Source of the DNA: Mytilinidion resinicola
Taxonomy: Eukaryota > Ascomycota > Dothideomycetes > Mytilinidiales > Mytilinidiaceae
Direction of reading: 5' to 3'
DNA: 64,000 nt
Assembly: GCF_010093595.1 (NCBI RefSeq)
Contig: NW_022985437.1
Span: 1,265,380 to 1,329,379 of the forward strand
The notes under the pieces were generated by a model that saw only the letters and a list, made by a program, of their open reading frames with translations, searched no databases and had not been told where the DNA came from. Position numbers and translations under genes: made by a program. This document shows positions 46,534-57,006 of this stretch, piece after piece; positions within the stretch are counted from its first letter, which is position 1; each line of letters opens with the position of its first letter.

Positions 46534-47240
46534 TAATCTTTTGGGGAAACCTGGAAGGCATAGCATAGTGGGTTTGGGTGTATATCAGTTGTAGAGTATA
46601 CCATCTAGCATTCACAAGGTCACAAGAGTCAGACGGATGTATCGATGTCAGATAATCTATGGAAGACTCCTGACGGTGCGAAAACATTAAAATCAGCCTA
46701 TTTCCCATGTCCTAATCTAAGAGTCCCGTCAATAACCAGCCAAAATCAAGTTCAAATCGCACGGACTGGCTCCCGTTCATACTTCTCACGACTTTTAGAC
46801 CACCCCCATTCCAATGACACGATTTAAAGCGTCCGTCAATAACAAGTCCAGATCGACTCCGAATCGCACGGACTGGCTCCCCTTTATGCTTCTCGCAGCA
46901 TTCGAATCAACCGACTTCTTATGACCTAATTTAAAGTGCACGTCAAAAAGGTGCTAATATCAAGTACGAATCACAAAGGTACCGACAGTCAATTAAATCG
47001 ATCTATTCTTATTACAATTACTTAAGAAAGGCCGTAGACCCCCATATCCCCATTAAGCCGTCCCTTCTCCGCCACTGAGATATGTCCCGCCCTTCACATA
47101 TTTTTGCATGCCGAATCGCATCCAAAGAACTCCATCCGAAGGTAAAACGCTTAGCTGCCGCCACACTTAAGGGCCAGGAAAACCCAAAATGAACATCACA
47201 GCGCCGTAGCTAACCCATTTGTGAAACTCATAATCCACAC
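46534..47240. other. Intergenic between convergent genes, with tandem repeat
   Basis: No gene. It contains a 107 bp period repeat, described separately, and both 3' untranslated regions. Confidence 0.6.
46711..46990. repeat. 107 bp tandem repeat, about 2.6 copies
   Basis: Unit starts at 46711, 46818 and 46925. The first two share AATCGCACGGACTGGCTCCC exactly, at 46755 and 46862. The unit junction is a CCTAATTTAAAG-like block followed by CGTCAA. The third copy decays after about 65 bp. No coding frame spans it. Confidence 0.85.
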
Positions 47241-49703
47241 CTAGAACCACCTCCTCGCCTCCAGCTTATCCCACCACCTGCCTTTCTCGCCCTCCTCTCG
47301 CGGCCCTACGAACTCGAGCACCTGATCACCACGCCCGATCCTAAGATCCAAGTCGAAGATGTCTCCTGTCGAGGTCCCGAGACAGAAGCTAGCACGCACG
47401 CGCACGCCTCCAGGGTTCTCCTTTGCTTGCTCGCTGAGGTACGGCCCAATGTCCGCTGCGACGCGATAGGCGAGAGCTGAGGGCGAAAACTTAGTGCGGA
47501 GAAGGACGGCCCATCTATCGAACTCAGGAGCAGGGCCGTCGGGCGGGGTGTTTGGAGCGACGGTGGGCGCGACGAGCGGTGGAGCTTCTAGAGAACTGGT
47601 CGGGGAAGGGTTCGGGGACGCACCAGCGGGTGTGACGACGACCAAAGCCGTGGACGAGGAAGAGCGGGTATTCAGCCAGGAGGAGATGATCTCGTCGTCG
47701 CGGTCTTCGTGATTGAAGTATGTGAGGATCCACATTGAGAGGACGAGCTGTTTTAGGTTGTGGAAGCAGCGGAGATGCGAAAGCAGGCTTTGTGTGATTG
47801 GGGTCGATTGCGATAAGATTGGCGAGCCGTTATAGCCACAAAATTTGAGTTCTGTGATTGTTGAGGCATGGTGTGCGGCGATGGTGTACATCATGGGCGG
47901 GCCTGGTGGCCATCCGTACGCCGGCTCAAATCTGAAATCGCGTGACACTGTGGGAGCTCCGTAGGTCAAAGAAAGGAGGCAGTCCTTGTGTTCCTCTTCC
48001 AACACTCCGGGATACTCATGTTCTCCTTCATCAATCCTTTTGAGATCCTCAGCATTCAACCCCCAAGTGTTACCGATGGGGCAGGAAACGCCGATGAGGA
48101 CGAGCTTCTCCAAAGGACAATAATGCAACGCTCTGATAGTCTCTCTCTTCTCGTCTCGCGGAATCCCGCCTTCCATCTTGATCTGCTTCAGTTTCATCAG
48201 TTGTGGAGCAAATTCGGCGATAAAACGTCGTCTGCGAGCCTTTGCCTCCAAACCCGAGGATGTTGTGCTCTCATCAGTCATCGGCTCTCCTTGTTGTTCG
48301 TAGTAGGAATCAACTCTCAAGTCCAACAAAGTCCTTCCTAGGTGGGCGACGACCTCGCGGGTTCTATATGCCACAATTGCGGGGACTCGCCTCAATGAAT
48401 AGAATCTATCCATAGGCCATGCTAAGCACTGCAGCTTAGAGTGAGCCTCTATAAAGTCAAGGAACGGCGTCGCGCCATAGTTGTTCGGGTCCAGAAGGTA
48501 ATTGCCATCAGGTAGCTTAGTGGGTTGCACAACCGCATTACGCATCTGAAATGCTCGCAGGTTAGGAAACCTCAACTTCGATAAGAGGTCGATCATCTCC
48601 ACTGCTTTAAGCTCATCTTCAGGGCTCTTACTCGAGTCTAGTCTACGCCATAACACCCAGTCCAGATTGAGATTAGTAAGACTTTGTGTCGACATTTGCA
48701 GTATTCGAATGAAAGGTATCGCGGATGTCCGACCACTTCTACTTGTCGGTATCGGATGATTCCGAATGGATTGCTCAATGAACTCTTTCGCTTCCGGTAG
48801 AGCATCGTAAATATGGTCATCAAACCCTTCCGCGATCTTCACGAGCGCCTCGACGTCATGTATACGTCCTCTATGCGGACCTGGCAATTCCCCAAAACTG
48901 ACAGTCGTCTGGTAGTAGCCGCCAGCACCGTTGTGCATGTTCATTGGGTGTCCTCCGCGATTGAGCTGGAACTCTGGGAAGGACATGGTGACATCATTCG
49001 TATTGTGAGCTCTGAGGCGCCGAATCCGGATACTCTTTAGTCCAGAGAGGTCCATGTTATTTCCAAAGTCGATTTCCGCATTATCTAGAGACACACTTTC
49101 CAACCAGAGCTTTCGGAGGGGTACGCGCCTTGGCCGTGCTGGGTCCAAGAAACCCTCCAACAAGGCCTTTGTGAGATGCCAATGCCCAAAAACGATCCTT
49201 AAAGTCTGCAGATTGACCATGTTCTGGATCGCCAGATGAACCAGCCGTCGAGTGCGAGGGTCTTGTGAAAGCGTTTGGGCGTGAAAGAACATCCTGGGGA
49301 GCTCGTTGAAGATGCCAGGAGTAGGAAGATGGCACCGGTGGGTAAGCTTCTGGACCTTTGACGCGATGAGCGGATTCCTGCCTTGAGTTAGTAGGCTCTC
49401 TGAAGGCATATCCATGGTGTCGTACCTTGCCAGCACAAGCAATCGCCGTATGATTGGGGTATCATCGTGCTCGTCAGGATCACCGCAACCGCGCTCCCCC
49501 CATTTCTGATAATCTGGGGGTCCAGAATACAGTGTCCAGTCGTCTACTAAGACGACATGTTTCCAGAGGAAGGCTGCAGCGGCCGAGTAGATGGAGCGGC
49601 CGGCAAGGCATACGTTGCGGAGGTCCGACGGGGCCACATAGCCCAGGACAAGGTCGCGTAGCTCATCCGGAAGTTCTAAGATCTGAATAGCCGTGTCAGT
49701 CAT
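47241..49703 (-). CDS. Large F-box protein
   Basis: A single exon of 820 residues. The N terminus carries an F-box: ILELPDELRDLVLGYV at about residue 8, then SDLRNVCLAGRSIYSAAAAFLWKHVVL. The rest resembles degenerate leucine-rich repeats: LQTLRIVFGHWHL, LRKLWLESVSLDNAEIDFG, LTNLNLDWVLWRRL, LEKLVLIGVSCPIG, ITELKFCGYNG. A Ser/Thr/Pro-rich segment at about 690-730 precedes the last domain. This is the plan of a substrate receptor of SCF ubiquitin ligases; the target is unknown. No introns, unusual for so long a gene here. It ends 708 bp from the convergent TPR-like gene. Confidence 0.85.
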   Translation of the reverse strand: MTDTAIQILELPDELRDLVLGYVAPSDLRNVCLAGRSIYSAAAAFLWKHVVLVDDWTLYSGPPDYQKWGERGCGDPDEHDDTPIIRRLLVLARYDTMDMPSESLLTQGRNPLIASKVQKLTHRCHLPTPGIFNELPRMFFHAQTLSQDPRTRRLVHLAIQNMVNLQTLRIVFGHWHLTKALLEGFLDPARPRRVPLRKLWLESVSLDNAEIDFGNNMDLSGLKSIRIRRLRAHNTNDVTMSFPEFQLNRGGHPMNMHNGAGGYYQTTVSFGELPGPHRGRIHDVEALVKIAEGFDDHIYDALPEAKEFIEQSIRNHPIPTSRSGRTSAIPFIRILQMSTQSLTNLNLDWVLWRRLDSSKSPEDELKAVEMIDLLSKLRFPNLRAFQMRNAVVQPTKLPDGNYLLDPNNYGATPFLDFIEAHSKLQCLAWPMDRFYSLRRVPAIVAYRTREVVAHLGRTLLDLRVDSYYEQQGEPMTDESTTSSGLEAKARRRRFIAEFAPQLMKLKQIKMEGGIPRDEKRETIRALHYCPLEKLVLIGVSCPIGNTWGLNAEDLKRIDEGEHEYPGVLEEEHKDCLLSLTYGAPTVSRDFRFEPAYGWPPGPPMMYTIAAHHASTITELKFCGYNGSPILSQSTPITQSLLSHLRCFHNLKQLVLSMWILTYFNHEDRDDEIISSWLNTRSSSSTALVVVTPAGASPNPSPTSSLEAPPLVAPTVAPNTPPDGPAPEFDRWAVLLRTKFSPSALAYRVAADIGPYLSEQAKENPGGVRVRASFCLGTSTGDIFDLDLRIGRGDQVLEFVGPREEGEKGRWWDKLEARRWF

Positions 49704-50385
49704 ATCTTCGATACTGGTGTGTGGAAGTCAAGGCCAGCAGCAGTGGTACCACCGCGGCTTACACGGAATGCCCTAAGGGTACGTACCGGAAACACTGGCT
49801 CCTCACACGGCCACGTACTGGGAGGAGTCGCCATGAGAGTCGCCGTTTTTCTCGTCTATCATAGAGCGTGGAGTAACGCGTGAGGTTTCCGAGGAAGCAT
49901 AGCAGAGGATTTGCGGCAGTGAAGTAGAACAGTGGTGGTTCCTGGCTTGGTTATACCGCCGCTTGTCGTGGCGGGGGTGCTAGCGATATTCTATCGATTC
50001 GCAGTGCCCCTCCTTGTCTTCACTGCATCGGGGTTCCTGAGCGAGCTTCCAGGGGTATGTCTTCCTATTCCAACAACTACGCCGTCTCAAAAGTCACTGC
50101 TCCGCGAACGGTGGCTTCGACTGTCACTATTGAACGTTGATCTTCACCGCGGTAGATTCACTGACGGCTCCGCGCGCTCTGCATCACGCCCCCACTAAGT
50201 CCGTCAAGTTTACTAATTACACTATCTAATCTCGATATAATAGCATTTGCGAGATCTCAGAGGAAATTATATCCAGCCTCGTAGTCAAGTCGTCTCGATG
50301 ACTTGAATGTCGACTGCCAAGATACACGTTACGTGGTAATCTTCCAACCTCCGATGCATTGACAACGGGACCCTTGGTTCTCCAA
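49704..50385. other. Intergenic, nothing recognised
   Basis: It holds the F-box gene promoter and the 3' flank of the acetyltransferase gene. The short frame at 49932-50198 lacks an ATG start and any match. Confidence 0.45.
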
Positions 50386-50892
50386 TCATGAGCTCCCAGA
50401 CTCTACCAGCAGAGCCGCTTCCTCCTCTTTTGCTTTCTTCGCCGCTCTGTACTGCTTAACGCGCTTAGACCGCCACATTCCAAGGCTAGGCGCACAGTCT
50501 TCGAATCCGTACTGGCGATACAGTCTCTGTCCCTTGGGGTCTGCTACCAGAGACACATACGCGTCGGGGGCATGTTTGTCGATGTACTCGACGAGACTGC
50601 GCATGATCTCCTTTCCTAGTCCTTTGCGCTGGTGGTCAGGGTGGACCGCAATGTCAACGATTTGAAGAAACAGCGCGCCGTCGCCAATGACCCGACCCAT
50701 GGCCACAACGGGTGGCTTCTCCTCTGTCTCTAGTTTCGATTCCTCAAACGCACTGAAGCATATCCAAGAGGCGGCCAGGGCTGGTATGCTAGCTTCTAGT
50801 GGTGGAGGCGTGAGACCGGCCGCCTTTCGAATATCATGATATTCCTGCGGGCTTGGAGTGTGACTTCGAAGGACATAGCCGGACGATGACAT
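50386..50892 (-). CDS. GNAT-family N-acetyltransferase
   Basis: A single exon of 168 residues, first ATG at 50892. The acetyl-CoA site reads VDIAVHPDHQRKGLGKEIM at about 79-97, the Q/RxxGxG/A signature. The domain ends with VADPKGQRLYRQYGFED, the usual C-terminal helix-strand of GNATs. The N-terminal RSHTPSPQEYHDIRKAAGL is the common opening helix of small fungal GNATs that acetylate amines or peptides. The last 25 residues are Lys/Glu-rich. Substrate not predictable. It is divergent from the four-helix membrane gene at 51521. Confidence 0.9.
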   Translation of the reverse strand: MSSSGYVLRSHTPSPQEYHDIRKAAGLTPPPLEASIPALAASWICFSAFEESKLETEEKPPVVAMGRVIGDGALFLQIVDIAVHPDHQRKGLGKEIMRSLVEYIDKHAPDAYVSLVADPKGQRLYRQYGFEDCAPSLGMWRSKRVKQYRAAKKAKEEEAALLVESGSS

Positions 50893-51520
50893 TGTTGCGC
50901 GCACGATTGACGACAAAGGAAGAATCGAACGTTGGGGTTCTTAGTTCTGGATATAGGGGGAGCAGCTGAGCAAACCTCGACTGTTTGTGTAGAACTGTAT
51001 CCCAAGTCCAGAGCGTTTGAGTCACTTCGTCAGACCCACCTGCCAAACAATGCCTGACTTAGTCCAGAATCAACAATAACTAGCTAATACGTGCTTATTA
51101 ATGAGGAGCCTGTGATAAACTTTTCATGAGGACCTCTCGAATATAACTCGAGAGAAGCAACTCACCCTTACAGAGTTGAATGCCTTCTCGAAGCCCCTTG
51201 ATAGTGTTAGAAGACGTGCATGGCTAGTTGTTATTAGACCCGCGAGTGACATGTTTCGTGAAACCACATGACCACGCGAGGTCCCTCAGATGGTTTTGCT
51301 GGCGGCCGAACTCGAACCTAGGACTTCCCGTAGCTCACAAAAGGTGCAGCTGATGCACAAACCTTGGTATACCGACTTCAGTTCACCGCTCGACGTTGCA
51401 CAAAGAGCTTCTGCGGGTACATGAAGCCATCAAGCACCATCAACGAAGGAGAGAAGAGTGGATGAGACTTTCAGGGTCGCGTAAAACTGCTGGAACCTCC
51501 ATACTAAGTCGGCTAGACGG
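50893..51520. other. Divergent promoter region with tRNA-like relic
   Basis: About 630 bp between divergent genes. Minus-strand sequence near 51310-51365 resembles a tRNA 3' half (GGTTCGAGTTC), see findings. No other feature recognised. Confidence 0.4.
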
Positions 51521-52643
51521 ATGGCCGACACGAACTCCCCTCCAACGCGCGAACACCCATCGTCAACTCATGATCGTGTCTATCACAAGCCTGCTTGGTA
51601 TGCTGTCCCTGGGAAGATCTTCTTGGGGTTCATCACCGCTCCATACCGTCGAACCTTCAAGCTCTACACATGGAGGCCTCTGAAAGAAATCAGGGCTGCA
51701 GATGGAGACCGCAAGGCCCTCTGCCGGCTTGTCACTGACTGGAGGGAGGACAAATACCAAGAGCTGCAATCAGTTCAGGTAGCAGTGAGTGCCCCCATCC
51801 CCATCGTCTTGGGTGCTTTGGTGTAATTTCAGAGGCTACAAGACTAATTGTACAGGCCTCCTTTTGCGCCGGAGCGTCCCTCGCAACGCTTTCCTGGAAC
51901 CAGGAGCAGACTCCACATTGGGCAGCTCCAGCTTTGTGGTACACCAGTTTGTCTTGCTCAATCTGGGGCATCATCACATCAATCCAGCAGAAGAGCATTC
52001 TCGATGATCTGCCAGACAAGGACTTGCTTGAAGAAGCCAACGTCCCCGAATACGACCTCAAACGAACACGACGCGTGATCTTGCGATATAAGAAAAGGCC
52101 AGGGATAGGCCATTGGATAATGCTGTTCTTCTGGCAATTCCCGTCAATGCAGATGAGTTACGCGTGGTGCACGTTTCTGGCCGGCTTAACGGTGTATATT
52201 TGCACACCATTCATACGACAACAGGCATGGGGTGACGATTCGAAGGTACAGAGCATCCCCCTTGCACCCCCCCTTTTTGTTACAGCTCTCTGACTCCTCC
52301 ATAGATCGCCATCGTCTATCTTGTTGTCGCTGGTGTAGGACTTATCACCTTCCTCTTCTCCACCTGCTTCGTGTATTCGTCAGAAAAAGCTTGCGAGCAG
52401 TCTACGGTCAACAGTCGTAGCAACACCAACGAAGCAGGAATTGGCTCATTCAAATCACCCCCTGACAACACGCCTTTTTCGGCGGCAGACTCCGCAACAA
52501 CAAACGGCCAAACCACCACGAACCTATCACCTTCTCAGACACTTCGAACTCGCGGGCTCTTGATAGACAGCAGCAGAAAAGGCCCCCGATCTGGTCGCCA
52601 ATTTCCAAGCTCAAGTAGCAAGAAAGAGACTTTGTTGATGTGA
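51521..52643 (+). CDS. Four-helix fungal membrane protein
   Basis: Three exons: 51521-51784, 51856-52245, 52305-52643; introns of 71 and 59 nt; 330 residues. Hydrophobic segments: ASFCAGASLATLSW, SLSCSIWGIITSI, IMLFFWQFPSMQMSYAW running into FLAGLTVYIC, and IAIVYLVVAGVGLITFLFS. A cytosolic leader of about 88 residues and a Ser/Asn-rich tail of about 80 residues flank them. The loop between the second and third spans is basic (DLKRTRRVILRYKKR). The layout matches a frequent uncharacterised plasma-membrane family of moulds; no transporter signature is seen. The ATG at 51521 is the first in the frame of exon 1. Confidence 0.75.
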
Positions 52644-53469
52644 GAACTGAAAAAGCTTCCGATACCTGCCTGGGTCGACCGTACGGGAAGCGAAGCTAGC
52701 ATAGCGAAGTTCACCAATAGCATATGAGCTAGAAGCCTAGGACGCGGTTCTTTCATGTACGACATCAGATACGTACATATTACCGTTCAAAGGGGATTTC
52801 AGAGGCCTATAAAGGTAAATTTTTCGAAGATAGCACACATGTATATTATATACACGCAAGATCATGCCTACGGAGCCGTATCTCAACAAATTGCCAGAGT
52901 ATCTCTAGAGGTATTTCCAAAGGTACCTTCCCATTCATAGCCTAAAGGCTATTTGTAAAACAATGCATGCTCATGATTCGTCGGTCTAGAACTCCCCGAG
53001 ATTCGGTCATGTCTACCTACTTAGGTAGGTCTTCTTTGCTTTTATCAGACCTATGTCTTTATATCACGTATCAACCCTACTTCAATCCACAAATTTGAGA
53101 AGTAGTGACCACTTACTCACTTGGGGAGCTTTGAGATTCCCCATGCCCCACTATTACGCGTTTACCCCGCCATCATTTTCAAACGCCTCTTCCGCCTTCA
53201 ACTCCGAGCACCTGGGCAGCGCACAGGGTTCATATCTACGAGACATTGAGGTAATTAATAGAATCTCTTGCCAAAACACATGCCCTTTTGAAATCGTCCA
53301 CGAATTTGACTGCGAACAAAGGGTCTATTGGAACTGGCCTCGCACAATCCCCGAGTATCCAACACACCTACGTCAATCATTTGAGCGTAATTCAACGCAT
53401 ATCATCAACATCTACTAACGAACCTCAAAGCGCCAGCCCACCTAGCTGCCCTCACCCACCTCTCCCACA
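52644..53469. other. Intergenic, nothing recognised
   Basis: AT-rich. A 121-codon frame at 53053-53418 overlaps the likely MoaE leader and has no match. A small inverted repeat (ACCTAC, four bases, GTAGGT) lies at 53015-53030. Confidence 0.45.
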
Positions 53470-53979
53470 ATGTCCGCCCCGCCCTCCGACCCCCTGCCCC
53501 TCACCGCGCCCGGCATCACCGTCTCCCTCACCCACTCCCCGCTCAACCCCCTCACGCCCCTCACCTTCGTCAAATCCCCCAAAGCCGGCGCCGTCGTCCT
53601 CTTCGCCGGCACTACCCGTGACTCCTTCGACGCCCGCCCCGTCGCCACCCTCGCCTACGAGTCCTACGCCCCCCTCGCCCTCACCACCCTCCTCTCTATC
53701 GCCACTGCGCTGAAAGCCAAGCACGGCCTCCTCGGCGTCGCAATCGTGCATCGACTGGGCGAGGTGCCGGTGGGCGAGGAGAGCATACTGATTGCGGTGA
53801 GTGCGCCGCATCGGCAAGCGGCGTGGCGCGCGGGCGAGGAGGCGCTGGAGGAGACGAAGAGGCGGGCGGAGATTTGGAAGTTGGAGAGGTTTGTTGGGGG
53901 GGAGGGGGTGTGGAGGGCGAATCGGGATGGGGTTATGGGGGTGAAGGTGGAGGAAAGGAAGGAGGAGCGAGGGGCATAA
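53470..53979 (+). CDS. cnxH: Molybdopterin synthase catalytic (large) subunit
   Basis: A single exon of 169 residues. MoaE/MOCS2B motifs: AGAVVLFAGTTRDSF at about 40, LAYESYAPLA, GVAIVHRLGEVPVGEESILIAVSAPHR at about 88-115, and AEIWKLE at about 135 with the catalytic Lys. The enzyme transfers sulfur from the small subunit (MoaD/cnxG) to precursor Z, making molybdopterin for nitrate reductase and xanthine dehydrogenase. cnxG is not seen in this window. Third positions are almost all G or C. Because of this, long spurious frames exist on both strands here. Length is normal. It is convergent with AIM11. Confidence 0.95.
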   Translation: MSAPPSDPLPLTAPGITVSLTHSPLNPLTPLTFVKSPKAGAVVLFAGTTRDSFDARPVATLAYESYAPLALTTLLSIATALKAKHGLLGVAIVHRLGEVPVGEESILIAVSAPHRQAAWRAGEEALEETKRRAEIWKLERFVGGEGVWRANRDGVMGVKVEERKEERGA

Positions 53980-54340
53980 ATGAGTGTTTTCGATGGGGGA
54001 TTGAAGCTGTTTGGGATACGTTTGGTGAAGGGATGGGCTGGGGCTATGAAATCACGGAATAGGCGTGGTATGGTGTAATAGTATGCACGAAGTCAAGAAC
54101 GGCGCGCTCGGGATTGAAGGCATTCACCTTAATTCTTGTGATCTTGGAAGCTGCGTTGCTGTTGTATAGAAGGAATTTCATCTCAAGCTTCAAATATAGC
54201 ACGCGAACGTTCGAAGCCATCCTGAGATTATGGTATAATGCGTAAAGTAAAGTCTTTTATCACCCAACTCCAACGGGAGGTATATTTGTACAGTATCTGT
54301 ACAACCAGCCAGTATGCATAACAGTAACAGTCCTTCGAGC
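53980..54340. other. Intergenic between convergent genes
   Basis: 3' untranslated regions of MoaE and AIM11. Nothing else recognised. Confidence 0.5.
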
Positions 54341-54904
54341 CTACCGAGGCGCACCTCGTTCATTAGTCCTCTGTTCATCCGCACCGCCTTTTCTTTTTCG
54401 CTCTTTTTCATCCTTCCGGGCAAGCACTGTTGCTAGCCACTCTTCAATCTCCTCTTCTGCATCCTGCTCCGACCTGCCAGTGCCGTCGACACCTAGGCCA
54501 CCTCGTATCTTCCGCCGCAGGTCGTCCATACTCGATATGTCGAATGCCCACAGTGTACCACCAGTCACCAACATGGAAAAGCTAGCGACGTTCATAGTCG
54601 CGATGTTCAGAGCTTCGAAGGCTTCCAGACCTGCATTGAAGGAGAGGTTGGGTTTTGTGTTCGGCTGGTAGAACGTGGGCTGGACCTGTTTGTATCTTCG
54701 GATCATGGAGCGCCTGGTGATGATTGTAGAGATCATGAAGAAGGACGCGCCGGCGACGAAGAGTCCCAATTGCTTCCGCGACCGGGGTGAGGTGAGGGAG
54801 GAGCTTGACGAGGCAGCATCTGCGGACGGCCGGGAGGCGGAGGCTGGCGATTCTGTGGTTGGCGGTGTGCTGGCATCAGTCGAGCCGCGCTGCAGTAGTG
54901 CCAT
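54341..54904 (-). CDS. AIM11: Aim11-like mitochondrial membrane protein
   Basis: A single exon of 187 residues. A Ser/Ala/Pro-rich leader (1-43) precedes two membrane helices: LGLFVAGASFFMISTIITRRSM (about 46-67) and ALNIATMNVASFSMLVTGGTLWAF (about 97-122). Between them FYQPNTKPN and EAFEALNIATMNV are conserved in fungal Aim11. The tail is charged and basic. In yeast the deletion alters inheritance of mitochondria; molecular role unknown. The start at 54904 is the only ATG upstream of the helices. It is divergent from the tiny membrane gene at 55391. Confidence 0.88.
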   Translation of the reverse strand: MALLQRGSTDASTPPTTESPASASRPSADAASSSSSLTSPRSRKQLGLFVAGASFFMISTIITRRSMIRRYKQVQPTFYQPNTKPNLSFNAGLEAFEALNIATMNVASFSMLVTGGTLWAFDISSMDDLRRKIRGGLGVDGTGRSEQDAEEEIEEWLATVLARKDEKERKRKGGADEQRTNERGAPR

Positions 54905-55390
54905 AGCGAAAGTAAGAAAGCCCGAGGGCAGTGGTGTCAGGAAGAGGCAGTCGGATGGTGGGCGAGTTGGGGCGGAGTCGTAGCAGAGTGAACAGGGAGC
55001 CTCGTTTAGAAGGTCAAGATGGATCTGCGGGGAGCCTCATATGGCCCTAAGGCGACGCAGATGTAGAGGTGGAGCAATTGGCGCGTAAGACGTGCAGTCG
55101 TGGCAGAATGCCCTGCTCGATGCGATGCAGTGGGCGTGAAGTGGAATTTCTTTCGGCTGACTAAGATCTGTAATTGTAGTTAATATTCCGGAAATCTTTC
55201 GGGACCGACTTCGGGTATAGTGCCCTATAAAAGCCGCTAAGCAGGGGGTGATGTAGAATAGGCCCGAGTAATCTCCATCGGTCCTAGCAAATTTCCTATG
55301 CGGTATTTCTTCATCGTTCGAGCAGAAACTCACTTCCCACGCCATCTACACACCATCCTCACATACAAACAATCTTTCTGAAACACCACA
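54905..55390. promoter_or_regulatory. Divergent promoter of AIM11 and the 77-residue gene
   Basis: Contains TATAAAAG at 55226-55233, oriented towards the plus-strand gene about 158 bp downstream. No other motif recognised. Confidence 0.45.
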
Positions 55391-55624
55391 ATGCGGATAA
55401 CTCGCGGTTTCTCCCTCACAAATTTCGCCATTGCTACCTCAGCACTCGCATTCCAAGTTTTTGTACTATACCCTTGGCACCAACGGCTTGATGACGACTT
55501 CACGGAACTGAAAGCCGAGCACTTGCGCTACGCGAAGGAAGGGGAGGACCGGCGGCTGCAAGAACTGAAAGGGATCAGGGGGGAACTGGAGGCATTAAGG
55601 AAGAAGGGCGCATGGTGGTCATGA
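55391..55624 (+). CDS. 77-residue single-span membrane protein
   Basis: A single exon of 77 residues with a good leader (ACCACAATG). Residues about 9-28 form one membrane helix (LTNFAIATSALAFQVFVLY), followed by a soluble helix full of Glu, Arg and Lys with heptad spacing to the end. This size and layout resemble small mitochondrial assembly factors such as Pet117, but I do not see a specific signature, so the identity is open. The coding quality is good (no rare codons, typical fungal start context). It is divergent from AIM11. Confidence 0.65.
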   Translation: MRITRGFSLTNFAIATSALAFQVFVLYPWHQRLDDDFTELKAEHLRYAKEGEDRRLQELKGIRGELEALRKKGAWWS

Positions 55625-57006
55625 GGGTGCAGGTGGCACCAGGCACGATGATACGGCACATCGAACTTCTCGCTGTACTAGTGATCTTACAACCCTAGAT
55701 CTCACGCTTTGTCAATCCGTCGGAATCGCTTCATAGCCGGCCCTCCAATCCCAAAGTCGCCTATTCGATCCACACAATCTAGCACCAGCTCTAACTATTC
55801 CGATCCATATGCATTGTGTTCGATGAAAGACTATTTGATTATTAAGTTCCTCTTTCTACAAAGGTAGCATCAAGCAATTCATCGGCCTTGTTGGGATCTA
55901 CTTCGAGGCAATAGAAGACGAGGCATACGCACTTATGCCAGCTTCTTCTTCTAACTTAATTAGCTGACAGGGCAACTCTTTCTAGCTGTCGTTTTCGTGA
56001 ATCGAACCGGGCCGCTGCTAGAGCTACGGCCATGCATCCGCTAGATTATGGGGTTCGGCTGGAGCTTCTATACGCTACTAAGAGTGTTGACTTACTCCCG
56101 ACGTCGTCAAAGGCCACGCCTGTAACTGCATGGCCATGTGTGCTGTTCCTGAATCCACTCAAACACCGCATCGGGACTTGAGCAGAAGCCCCTCAAAAAG
56201 GCTCGACAAGCTGACCAGACAACAGCACAACGGTAACAAAGCCGGATTCGATACGCTATATTCTTAGCTTTCTAACATCTGTATGGTGACCTTAGTCGCT
56301 TACTCCGCGGGACAGCATAGACTACCTATTTCGATGTGTCAATTATGCTGTGTTCAAGCCCTTCTTTATGGTTGGTAGGTTTTCTTAGTCTATGCTCCTA
56401 TTTTGGGGTTGTCTGTGCACGGAAGCTGTGAGCCTCAGCCTCACCCGGTTGGCTCGCCTTAGTCTGCCTTAACGGCTCCTCGATGCCGTACCCCACCCCA
56501 CTACTCCACACTATGCCTGCCCAGATGTGGAGATCACGAATTCTGCCATTTTCTTTTCTCAATACGATGTTACTCCGACCCGCTTGTTCCAATTGAACTC
56601 GGGCGGCACAGCTTCCAGGCCACTTCTATGGCCCCTATCTCCTTTGCTTCATTGGCCTTCCTAGGGCTTCCTTGGCTTTGTTTACACTGCGGCAGATGTG
56701 CGCTTAGCTCTTCTACGTGGATCTTACGGTGGCCTACTCCGACGTGCCTGTGGAGATCAATAGATCGACAGTCATGGAAAGGCTTAGTTCTAGGCTAGGG
56801 ATTATCTAGTCCGGCTTACATCGTGTTCGCTCATCCGAACTAGGACGTCGTTGAAGGCTGCGCAGTTGCTATAAAGACGGACCATTTCCAGAGGTAAATT
56901 GAAACCCATCCATCGCTTTCCTCAATCATCGATCAGTCTCCTCAAGCACCCATCACTTTCCTCAATACAATCGTTGTAATCCAAAACTTTCGCTCCAGTC
57001 ACCAAG
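55625..57006. other. 1.4 kb gene-poor region with a tRNA-like relic
   Basis: No gene. Minus-strand sequence at about 55995-56060 looks like a decayed tRNA (see findings). Pyrimidine-rich DNA around 56400-56700. The right end is the promoter of the small secreted protein. Confidence 0.45.
56870..56876 (+). promoter_or_regulatory. TATA box of the small secreted protein gene
   Basis: TATAAAG lies 130 bp before the ATG at 57007. Between them a 5' leader contains two copies of a CCCATC...CTTTCCTCAAT block about 40 bp apart (near 56907 and 56948). Confidence 0.55.

Noticed and set aside
53288..53713. Proline/serine-rich frame over the MoaE gene
   Set aside because: Caused by C-rich third positions of MoaE read in another frame.
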